This document shows, in pieces, positions 11,901 through 20,922 of a stretch of DNA of 30,804 nt (position 1 is its first letter; every line of letters starts with the position of its first letter). The DNA is from Pholiota molesta (taxonomy: Eukaryota > Basidiomycota > Agaricomycetes > Agaricales > Strophariaceae). The stretch is taken from NCBI GenBank assembly GCA_014925825.1, contig JACGCK010000379.1, positions 1 to 30,804 of the forward strand. Reading direction: 5' to 3'. The notes beneath the pieces were generated by a model that was not told the DNA's origin, did no database searches, and saw only the letters and a program-made list of their open reading frames with translations. The position numbers were made by a program, and so were the translations under genes.

Positions 11901-12688
11901 CGGAGGAGATTCTCTCCATTGTTGCGATGCTTTCAGTCCAGTCTGTGTTCTACAGACCGAAGGAGAAGCAAGGACAGGCTGATTCGAAGAAGGCCAAGTT
12001 CCATCAACCGGAAGGCGACCATCTAACCCTCCTGACTGTGTACAACGGCTGGAAGGCGGCCAACTTCTCAAACCCTTGGTGTTATGAGAATTTCATCCAG
12101 GCCAGAAGTATGCGTCGAGCTCAGGATGTCCGAAAACAATTGCTTGGTATAATGGATCGGTATGTTCAGTTTCGCTATTATATTGTCTACATAAGCTCAT
12201 ATAAATCCCAGATACAAACATGATATTCTATCCGCTGGTCGTGACTACAACGTCGTCCGCAAGGCCATCTGCTCTGGCTTCTTCCGTAACGCAGCCAAGA
12301 AAGACCCGCAGGAAGGCTACAAGACCCTCGTCGAAGGCACCCCTGTATACATCCATCCCTCCTCTGCTCTGTTCAACCGCAATCCCGAATGGCTGGTATA
12401 CCACGAGCTGGTCTTGACGACGCGCGAGTACTGTCACAACGTTACTGCTGTGGAACCCAAGTGGCTCGTGGAGGTCGCGCCCCAGTTCTTCAAGGTGGCG
12501 GATGCGAACAAGATCAGTAAGCGGAAGAGGCAGGAGAAGATCGAGCCTCTGTACAACAAATACGAGAAGCCGGACGAGTGGCGGCTGTCCAAGATCAAGA
12601 GGAGTGCTCGCTCAGTGAGTATTGCTTCTCTGACACCTTTCTCACGTTGTTTGCTAACTAGCGTCTTTAGAGTCAAACTTTCGGTTGA
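8908..12688 (+). CDS. PRP22: Pre-mRNA-splicing DEAH-box helicase Prp22/DHX8
   Basis: Six exons (8908-9616, 9668-10524, 10580-10946, 11004-12159, 12212-12614, 12671-12688) encode 1169 aa. The protein releases spliced mRNA from the spliceosome after the second step and proofreads the 3' splice site. Family marks in order: N-terminal helical motif ([14 protein letters not shown]), a short Arg/Ser-rich patch (about 153-195), an S1 RNA-binding domain (about 211-280), then [10 protein letters not shown] (530-539), [12 protein letters not shown] (627-630), [22 protein letters not shown] and QRSGRAGR, then winged-helix, ratchet and OB regions. The S1 domain separates Prp22 from Prp2, Prp16 and Prp43. 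Length matches human DHX8 (1220) and yeast Prp22 (1145). The start was chosen at the first ATG before the conserved motif. The last exon is only 18 nt and ends SSQTFG. Confidence 0.96.
9379..9462 (+). repeat. Tandem 42-bp repeat encoding RS-type units in PRP22
   Basis: Two in-frame 42-bp copies (9379-9420 and 9421-9462) encode [14 protein letters not shown] and [14 protein letters not shown]. They lie in the disordered Arg/Ser-rich patch before the S1 domain. The copies differ at several third positions, so the duplication is not very recent. Confidence 0.85.
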
Positions 12689-13171
12689 TTGGCTTTCGAT
12701 GGACTTTTCACTTTCATTTCTTGTCTGCAATGTAGAAATAATTGAGGGCGAATGCCTTTGTTGTACACAATCATCAAATTGCAAATATCTTCACAATCTT
12801 GCTTCAGCTTTGACGTGTTACGACGCTTTACGCCACCATACTTCCTGTCCCGCGCCCAAATGAATCACAGCAATCTTTTTCAGAGTAGTCATGAATGATG
12901 CTCGATATACCATGGTTGTCAACTAATATACAATACACGAAAAAATTTGACGGGTCAAATTCTGGTAAATACAAAGCTTGGTATTGATCGCGATTCGAGA
13001 ATTATGTTAATACACGTGAGATTCAGGAAAATATAGAGAGATGAATGGCACTGCGTGTGTGGCAGTGGGTATGTGATAGTAATTGAAGATGGATGTCTAG
13101 TACTACAAAGCTTCAAAAATTATAGGTTAGACCCAGAAGAACATGAGGCGCTAAGGAAAACTCACAATATT
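12689..13171. other. Intergenic region between converging PRP22 and NXT1
   Basis: This AT-rich stretch lies between two convergent stop codons. It presumably holds both 3' UTRs. No gene, RNA or repeat is recognised. Confidence 0.5.
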
Positions 13172-13786
13172 CTAACCAACAAAACGCAACGCGTCCGCTC
13201 CAACGTAGTATTTCGCGACTTCTCCTGGTTTCGATGGCGGCGCGAGTGGGTCGGGAACTAAGATGAATGTTTGCGAAAATACGCGTGGGTGGCCTTCTGG
13301 CGAACGGATGGGGGTGTCTGGAGGGTTTGCGGATGGACCAGGTCCATGGGTGACGTTTCCGGAGACTGTGATCAGGAGAGAAGGCGGCTGTGCTCCTGTG
13401 GACGAGGGCGGTTTGTCAGAGACGGAGCGCCCACAGAGATGAGTCAGAAGCCGACGCACCTGGTATTGGATGGCAATCGAAGGACTGCACTTCGTGTTTT
13501 GTGGCGGGCATCTTGGCCACCAGCTCCTTGAGGCCCTCTGCGCCCTGGAAGGGCTTTCCATTCCACGTCAGGGACGAGGTGGGACGATAGAACTGGGGGA
13601 GGTCGGCGAGGCGGGTGTCGGAGTCATAGGCGGTATAGTAGATGCGGGTGAAGTGGTCTGCTGCGCGTGTTGCGATGTCGATGCTGTAGGCGGAGAGAAA
13701 GAGAGAAGCTAAGTATGTGCACGCGTGGAGAGGGAGGGACAGAGTGGAACGCACTCGCTCGGAGTCAACGGCGTCGTCGCGGTCAT
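13172..13786 (-). CDS. NXT1: NTF2-related mRNA export factor p15/NXT1
   Basis: Three exons (complement of 13172-13395, 13460-13683, 13755-13786) encode 159 aa. The first exon is only 32 nt (MTATTPLTPS plus a split Asp). The protein is a single NTF2-like domain: an N-terminal helix (ATRAADHFTRIYYTAYD), LTWNGKPFQG, a helix ending in LVAKMP, and strands SFDCHPIP, LLITVSGNV and FSQTFILVPD. Spacing follows human p15/NXT1 (VWNG, DCQPV, QNFIL). NXT1 pairs with NXF1/Mex67 to carry mRNA through nuclear pores. A proline-rich insert at about residues 114-130 (SANPPDTPIRSPEGHP) lengthens one loop relative to the human protein. General NTF2 itself is less likely because the WNG and DCxP motifs favour p15. 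The C-terminus (ALRFVG) ends soon after the last strand. Confidence 0.85.
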
Positions 13787-13884
13787 CGTTACAAAAGGGA
13801 GCAGCCGTGACGTGACGTCTTTTACTTCAGCACTCCGTCACACTTGCGTAAATATAGCACCGCGCTTCCTGCTCGGAAACGGCC
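13787..13884. promoter_or_regulatory. Very short divergent promoter NXT1/ISC1 with TGACGT elements
   Basis: Only 98 bp lie between the two start codons. The centre holds overlapping TGACGT elements (TGACGTGACGTC, 13808-13819), which resemble CRE/ATF-type bZIP sites. No TATA box is seen. Confidence 0.5.
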
Positions 13885-15416
13885 ATGCCAGACGAGGCCC
13901 GCATCCGTGTCCTCACTCTCAACTGCTGGTCAGCTCGCTTCTATTCCTTATACACAGCTTCTCTCTGATCTCTCTGCTCAGGGGTCTTAAGTATGTCGCC
14001 AAAAAGCTCGACGAGCGCATAGAAGCCATCGCACACGAACTTGCCAATTCCGAATACGACATCATCGCTCTCCAAGAAATATGGGTATTTGCACACTATC
14101 AGCGGGTACAGCAGCGAGTGGCAAGGCGCCTGCCTCACTCTAAATTTTTCTACAGGTAAACATTATTGCATGCATGATGTGAGTCCACAAGGCTGAAGTC
14201 TGCGTGTGCCTCGTTGTAGCGGGGCTCTAGGGTCGGGCCTTGCGATATTCACCCGATACCCTATTATATCAGCTGCTATTCACCCATATTCCCTGAATGG
14301 AGCGCCTATGGATGTCCTGGGAGGAGACTGGTTTGTTGGAAAGGCCGCTTCGCATGTCGTAATTCTCCATCCCCTGCTTGGACAAGTCCAAGTTTTCAAT
14401 ACACATGTTGAGTGCCATCCCCACTTTCCATCTCTGCATCCAACTCAATATATTACTTTTCTCTAGCTTTACGCTAAAGGAGGTGAAGACGGCCCAGAAT
14501 ACAACAGGGCCCACCGTCTCGTCAACGCATGGGAATTCGCAAAGCATGCCAGGCAAGCCGCTCAACTGGGCAGATATGTTATTGCTGTACGTCGTCATAT
14601 GGTTTGATTGATTCGAATGCTGACCCTCAAATTGCTCTACAGCTTGGAGACTTCAACAGCATTCCAACTACACTGCCTATGACTGTCATTACGGAGCATG
14701 CTGACCTGCAAGACGCATGGAAGGTCACCCATCCTAGCGACGTTCGCGCTTCCCAAATATCCAGTCCCATCGAAGCTATCCAAAGGCTTGGAATTACGGC
14801 CGACTCTCCATTCAATAGCTGGTCAGCCGCAAAACTTTACGCGCGGGGAACATGGGGCAAGCGCCTGGACTATATCCTATACCGCCAGCCCGACAGGCCA
14901 GGCCAACCCATTCCGACCCTGAAAGCCGTCGAAACGAACGTCGTGCTCACTAACCTTGTCCAGGGACAGATGTTCTCCCATTCTGACCACTTCGGCTTGG
15001 AGGCTACTTTCGAAATAGAAATAGCCAGCGAATCCGTCGATGAATTATCCCAGATCCCCCCGGTCCCATCACCGAGGCGAGAACTATCGAGCACGGCTGC
15101 GACGACGACCATCCAGGCGCTGACAGCGTGCTACCGCTTCTCGCGCGAACGGTCAAGTAGGGAGCTCATGATATTCGGTCTGTGTATCTTCTTCCTAATT
15201 GGCATCATCATTGGCACTGCTTGGCTCCCCCATTCTTGGATAAACCCCATCTTCATCTTCTGCACTATCTTTATAGCATGGCTGGCCACGACGATGCTCT
15301 ATGAGGGATTCATCTTCGGGAACTGGGAGCGTAATGCGCTGATGAATGTCATTGAAGAGTTGGAAATTCATAGGAAGGGGTTGGACATTCAAAATGGGCA
15401 GGTCTCTCGTGATTAA
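13885..15416 (+). CDS. ISC1: Inositol phosphosphingolipid phospholipase C / neutral sphingomyelinase
   Basis: Five exons (13885-13928, 13982-14155, 14220-14406, 14467-14586, 14643-15416) encode 432 aa. The N-terminal three quarters is an endonuclease/exonuclease/phosphatase-fold hydrolase: LTLNCWGLKY at the start, the metal-binding Glu in IIALQEIW, the substrate region SGLAIFTRYPI, VFNTHLYAK, GDFNSIP, LDYILYR and the catalytic His in HSDHFGLEA. Two C-terminal membrane helices follow (about residues 350-402; LMIFGLCIFFLIGIIIGTAW and FIFCTIFIAWLATTM). This layout is that of yeast Isc1 and mammalian nSMase2-like enzymes, which release ceramide from inositol phosphosphingolipids or sphingomyelin at ER or mitochondrial membranes. 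The first exon encodes only MPDEARIRVLTLNC plus a split Trp. The family is secure; the true substrate is inferred. Confidence 0.93.
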
Positions 15417-15748
15417 ATATATATCATTCGTGACATTGTCTGCATGTATACTTACCCTATTTACCACGATAATGTACTAACAGTATATCCAGTTGTATAC
15501 CGATATAATTTTTGCTATAGGATACGATGTAAAGAATTTGGATGACCTCAAATTGACCTCAGTACTATTTTTCGGCACCGTCAACGGCGTCAAGCAGACG
15601 TGCGAATGTCTGACGTAACGGCGATCACAATTGCCTGATGCAGCGCACGCAAACGGGCACACAGCGTCAGCGGCTGCTCACATTGTTATTCACCTACCCC
15701 CACGCCGTCCAAGAGCCAAGCCTACTATCCACCCACACCTTCTCCTCA
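15417..15748. other. Intergenic region and GOS1 promoter
   Basis: This 332-bp gap holds the 3' UTR of ISC1 and the promoter of GOS1. A TGACGTAA element lies at 15611-15618, about 130 bp before the GOS1 ATG. No gene is recognised. Confidence 0.5.
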
Positions 15749-16709
15749 ATGTCTAGCTACGACCAACTACACCGACAGTGCCGGACACTGGAGAACCTCT
15801 TCGACTCGAAACTCACGTCATACTCACAGCTGGTAGCCGCCATCTCGCGGCCGGGCCAGGACATCGAAGCTTCCGGCTCGGGCGAGCGGTGGCGGGACTT
15901 GGAGCTGGAGCTGGACGATCTATCGGCAAAGGTGAGTGTTTCCGTGGGTTTATACTGCTGTGGAGGAGAACTCAGTGTGCGCAGCTGGAGGAAATCAATG
16001 AGCAGCTAGGGGAGATGGCGCGAAATCCGGAACTCATGTCGAATTCGATGCTGCGGGCAATTCAGCGACATAAGGAGCTGCAGCAGGATAACATGCGGGA
16101 GCTGAAACGGACAAAGGTGTGTTACTGGGTCTAACTGGGATGTCCGTCGCGAGGTTGACGCGCTGCGCAAAGACAAATGTCAAACATGCCTTAGACCAAG
16201 CCAACCTTCTTTCTGGTGTGCGGAATGACATTGAGTGGGCAGGCTCTGATTCTACGCTCAAAGGAGGTGTATATTGACGTCGTTTTGTCGCTTCAGTGCA
16301 TATAAATCTTCGGCTGCGGATTCATTGTTGGCAGAACGAGGACGGATTGACAGTTCACACCAGATGACGGACACCGTAATTGAGTGCGTACCTTTCGTAT
16401 CAATTTTCCTCCTGTTCAACATAGACTCATACCATTCAAACCTCCCAACAGGCAGGCGTATGAAACACGGTCAGAATTTTCCCGACAGCGGACATCGTTG
16501 GCTGGTATAAATAACCGGATGGTACAGGTTATTGGTATGTCACAACATACCTCCTTTCCAATCTGCAGTCTCAATGTGAATTAGGTACTATGCCGGGGAT
16601 CAACAATCTTGTTGGCATGATCAAGTCGCGTCGGCGGCGAGACTCTATCATAATGGGTGTAGTTATTGGGGTGTGCTGCATCATCATCCTGTCCTATCTC
16701 TGGAATTGA
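15749..16709 (+). CDS. GOS1: Golgi Qb-SNARE Gos1/GOSR1
   Basis: Six exons (15749-15931, 15985-16116, 16173-16234, 16297-16383, 16452-16534, 16585-16709) encode 223 aa, the same length as yeast Gos1. The N-terminal helical part (YDQLHRQCRTLENLFDSKL, then RWRDLELELDDLSAKLEEIN) matches the Gos1/GOS28 regulatory bundle. The SNARE heptad region runs from about residue 123 (SLLAERGRIDSSHQMTDTVI) to about 190. A short linker ends in the basic SRRRRD, and a single C-terminal membrane anchor follows (IIMGVVIGVCCIIILSYLW), with almost nothing after it, as in tail-anchored SNAREs. Gos1 works in ER-Golgi and intra-Golgi retrograde vesicle fusion. The fourth intron was placed so that the conserved QAYETRSEF follows directly on TDTVIE. 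Confidence 0.94.
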
Positions 16710-16968
16710 ATGATTTATGGCCCCCATTTCCATTCAATGGTTTAACCTGGCTTTAACCATACGCTACTGACATCTCGAATTTTCGAGATGCTATATATTT
16801 CCACTTGGAGACGCAGGCTCTCAGCCTCCTTGCCTTGCTTGACGTTTCTCATATGATGTGGACAGACTTGGCCGACATAATGCACCGAACATATTTCTAT
16901 GATTCCGCGGCGTCTCTTTGATTTAATAATGTAAAGTTATCATAACTTAGTACTTAATAGTGACAAAC

Positions 16969-18305
16969 TTACCACCTATCCACTTGCTCAACGTCAGATT
17001 CTTCAGAATGATAATCCGGCCTCTTCTTTTCTTTCCTCGTCTGTCGGGCAGGATGTCGCCCATTCTTAAATTTCGTCCAATTCTTCTCCAACCGGCGCAC
17101 AACACCCCATGTTTCCTCCGACTCTGTGAGTTCAGCGTCGTCAACCCATTCGGTCTCAATGGGCCACCCTTTCACTTCGGCTACTATTTTGATCATGTCC
17201 CAGGTCTGCGGTGTGCACATATCGACATCGTTGTAGTCTGATTCGACGAGCAGACGGTCGGGAGAGCATTCGGCGATAAGCGCTCGGTGGTTCGCATGGC
17301 TAAAGTTGATGACAGTTGATAAAGAGAGGAAGGCATTCTCGTGTTTTTTCTATGCATGAAACACAGGCGGAATGGCAAGTAGATCAATAAGATTGGTCGA
17401 TGAAGTATATATAGTGAAACCGAATATACCTCAACATCGCGCCAAGACTGGGCACTGAATCCACAGCTGTGCATGTCCACGCTCAGCTGGTTCCACCGCG
17501 CGCCGTATTTCTTCTTCATCGCGCCTAGCAGATCAATCGTCGCCTGCTGCGCCTTAACGCTGTGGATGCTGATATTGCGCCCCAGCTCCACTGCCACCTC
17601 CATCTGCGCTTGCAGCACGGCGAGCTGGTGGCCCAGCGGGATGTGGAAGGGCGTGAGGACGCGCGGGGACGCGGCGTAGTCGATGGGGACGCGGAAGACG
17701 CGGTCCACCCCGACCTCGCCGAGCATGGCGTGAGGGAAGGCACCCAAGTTCGCGCGGACTTCGTCGATCACAGAGAGGAGCGGCCGGGGATCGGGGAGTA
17801 CGCGTAGGAGCTGTTGGAATTGGGCTTCGTCTGCATCGGATTTTTTGGGATTAGCAGAATCAGAAAAGAAGAGTGAGCGGTAGTGCGTTTCTTTGTCGAT
17901 TGGCGGTGAGGGCGGTGCGGTGGAGATGAGATGCGAGAACCATGGGTGATAACCTATTGTGATAAGAAAAAGCAAGACAGGATATGTTTAGTAACGGTAG
18001 TGCTATAAGTACGCGGCAATGCGGATGCGAGGATGATCATCCACTGAGATCGTACATCAAATTTGTGCAGCCAAGGCAAATACTCACTGACCAAAGCACG
18101 GCACGACTTTCTCTGGATAGCGCAATGCGAGCGCCCTCACCTTGTCCTGATCGCTCTGCATCGTGGCCATGGCGCAGATGGTGATGCCGAGCCGCTCCAT
18201 GGAGGCGTCGGATACGCCGCCTGGAGCGTCCGTGGGATGACAGTGCACATCAACGATGTGGCGGAGGACGTCTGGGTTTGGGGTGCTTGTATTTGGAGTG
18301 GACAT
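16969..18305 (-). CDS. TatD-related metal-dependent hydrolase, Scn1-like
   Basis: Three exons (complement of 16969-17349, 17430-17953, 18092-18305) encode 372 aa. The HxH metal motif lies in VDVHCHPTDAP (about residues 20-30); further TatD signatures are VVPCFGYHPWF, LGEVGVD, ISIHSVKAQ, MHSCGFS and the terminal LLVESDYND. These belong to the TatD amidohydrolase/DNase fold. The long insert with Ser/Pro and the Lys-rich tail (RQTRKEKKRPDYHSEE) fit the fungal cut9-interacting protein Scn1 subgroup rather than short bacterial TatD. Biochemical activity in this subgroup is uncertain; a 3'-5' exonuclease or other phosphohydrolase is plausible. The first intron (138 bp) is twice the local norm. The stop codon at 16969-16971 overlaps a perfect GTAAGT donor, so a further small exon cannot be excluded. 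Confidence 0.88.
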
Positions 18306-18763
18306 TGTGTGCTTGGGGAGGGAGGTGTTTTGTTACACTGAGCGTCTACTGTCGCGTGTATCGAGTTCGGAGCCCGAGGGCTGAGGAAACACAGTAGTAG
18401 ACCCGTATTGGGAATTAGAAACCAACCTCGGGACCGCGCTGTGATGAGAAATTCGTCAGAAGTCGCCTTGCTGGCTCGTTGTGCAGACAGTAGTGGTTCC
18501 TGATAGATCCAAGGTGTCGAACAGAGGTGGCAATTGATGATAAGTCCGATGTGACACCCAAGCAACGTTTTGGGGTACAAACGGGCCCACAAGCTTAGAA
18601 ACAGGTCGAGATTTGTGTATTCAGCTAAGAGATTTGTGGAACAAGTCCAAGGAGAAGAGACGAAAGACGTCAGAGTCCAAGGATATCAAAAAACAGCTTA
18701 GTCAGCACCATCGCGATCATTGAGCTCACAGTTTGTTTTCTGCATCTTCCTGCCTCTTCCTGC
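18306..18763. promoter_or_regulatory. Divergent promoter region Scn1-like/TRM5
   Basis: No gene is recognised in this 458-bp gap. On the TRM5 side are an AGACGTCA element (18665-18672) and a pyrimidine-rich repeat of CTTCCTGC near 18745-18762, directly before the first ATG. The repeat looks like core promoter or leader sequence. Confidence 0.45.
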
Positions 18764-20666
18764 ATGCTCCTGGCACGACCACTATTCGCCAGAAGACCAC
18801 CAATCTTTGTTTTGACCATGTCTCGCCACCTGTATCTCGACGCTTCGCCGCCACCGTACACGGGCCCTAGAGATACCATAGACAAAACCGCCTTCCGCAA
18901 GACTTTCTCGGTCCTAGGCGCGCGCGTTTCGCCGGAGAACACGCGAGTGCTATTGAGAGCTAATGAACTGAAAGAGTATGTGCTATTCTGATTCTTTATG
19001 TCGATATGGGATCTTATTATTTCTTCCCAACATGTAGCACTTTGATGGATCTTCCCAAAATCCGCACAGTTGTATCTGATCCATCGCAGCCCGATGGCGA
19101 CCGTCTAGTCTTATTGAGGATGGCAGATAAGGGTATGTATGAAATAGAAAAATCTTGGCCTACGTAAAATAACAAGAAGGCTGACGATACGTGACAAGCC
19201 AGCTGATATTCCTGCTGAGGCACAGCAATTCTTGGACAAAGAAGCGAAGGGTCTGCAGGAATATAAGGTGGATTTGGACTATGATCATTGGACTGCAGGT
19301 GCGCTTTTCCTTGGTTATTGAGTGTATTTTGTATCAGGGATGCTCATGTATTGTCAATGCATTATAGAAGAGTGCCTACATGCTTTTCTTCCGGAAGAAC
19401 TACGAGAGGGAGCTCCAACTGGATTTGCAATGACAGGGCATATAGGTGCGTTGTACTCTTTTGACACGCGAAATATTGGCGACTGATTGGGGTGCTAGCT
19501 CATGTAAACCTTAACGACGAATATCTCCCGTATAAGCATGTCATCGGCCAATTGATTCTTGATGTACATTTTTCGCCTGTCCTGTTGTGTAATTGAATAC
19601 TGACGCATCTGGTACTAGAAAAACAAGAGAGTTAGGACGGTCGTTAACAAACTCGATTCGATTGACACACAATTCCGTTTCTTCAAGATGGAACTGATTG
19701 CAGGAGTTCCAGAATATGTTGTTGAACACGTACGTTTGATGGGTCAAATACATTCAATGGAATCGTCTAACCTGTAATCACAGCACGAAGCCGATTGCAA
19801 ATTTACTTTTGACTTTACGGAAGTCTACTGGAATTCCCGACTGCATACCGAGCACGAACGCCTAGTCGAGATGTTCAAACCAGACGATGTTATTGCCGAT
19901 GTGTTTGCAGGTGTGGGTCCATTTGCTGTTCCAGCTGCCAAAAAAGGATGTGCTGTCCTCGGAAACGACCTCAATCCAAATAGTGCCAAGTATCTGTCGA
20001 AGAACGTAGAAGACAATCGAGTACGTGTTCACGAGGTGTCTTTCTGTTATCTTTCGCTAATGATTCTCGAAGGTGACAGACCTTGTACGCGTTTCGTGTG
20101 AAGACGGACGCGATTTCATCCGAAGCAGCGTGTCGCGTCTATATGACGACCCTTTTCCCGCCTATACCGGTCCGAAGCCCAGCAGGATGCAGGAAGAGAA
20201 AGAACGCAAGAGGCTGCAAAAGCTCCTTGCTGCTGGGCAACCAATCCCGCCACCGGCCCCTAAAGAGGCTACCAAGCCGCCACGGCGTCGGATCTCACAT
20301 TTTGTCATGAACCTACCCGACTCTGCCATCACCTTCCTCGACGCGTTCCGAGGTATTCTAACCGACACTGAAGGGCGGAATTTGAGTGGGATTTACGATG
20401 AGATGCCTATGGTCCACTGTCATTGCTTTACGCGTGAGCTGGAGCCCTCCAGGGCGGAGGCAGATATCCGGCAGGTCGGTCCTTGGAGTTCCGGATCCGT
20501 GAATGATCGCTGATCGTTTATTTGAATTTTACAGCGGGTGGAGGAAAAGCTGGGGCATCCCCTGACGGGGGAGGTGAGGTTGCACCTGGTGCGCTCTGTT
20601 GCGCCTAACAAGGAGATGTACTGTATTAGTTTCCGCCTCCCGCGGGAGGCGGCCTTTGCTCTGTAG
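18764..20666 (+). CDS. TRM5: tRNA (guanine37-N1)-methyltransferase
   Basis: Nine exons (18764-18975, 19038-19132, 19203-19298, 19368-19445, 19499-19563, 19619-19729, 19784-20020, 20073-20474, 20535-20666) encode 475 aa from the first ATG or 457 aa from a second in-frame ATG at 18818. The enzyme makes m1G37 beside the anticodon and prevents +1 frameshifting; in fungi it acts on nuclear-encoded and mitochondrial tRNAs. Visible marks are the N-terminal D1 region (KDTLMDLPKIRTV), GHIAHVNLND, FTEVYWNSRL, the AdoMet site DVFAGVGPFAVPAAKKG with GNDLNP, and the catalytic-loop NLPDSAITFLDAF. The segment between the two ATGs (MLLARPLFARRPPIFVLT) is Arg-rich with no acidic residue, like a mitochondrial presequence. 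A Lys/Arg/Pro-rich insert sits at about residues 345-380. Confidence 0.95.
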
Positions 20667-20922
20667 ATAGACAATTTAGAGCGGATATGAGTGAACGGAA
20701 GGAAACAATGTCAAACGGCCGAGGGAGGCGGCGGTTCGGCCGTGGCCCGATGAGGTGAAATGGCCGGCGTTAACCCCGCACACGAAAAAGTTGATCCTGG
20801 CCTGTTCAACGTTGGGGCTGCACAGCTCTGCACATTCTCCACTCTCGCCGCCACCTCCTGCTGGTCCCTCCAGCACAGATATACCCGCTCCTTAATACTT
20901 TCACCCCCCAGCGCGCCTTCTA

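Noticed and set aside
3684..12688. The two helicases as products of an inverted duplication
   Set aside because: They have different accessory domains (UBA/RWD versus S1), different motif II (DEVH versus DEAH) and no shared intron positions that I could see.
18137..18592. Minus-strand ORF of 151 codons
   Set aside because: It is the Scn1-like first exon read in another frame plus promoter sequence; the HxH-containing frame is the real one.
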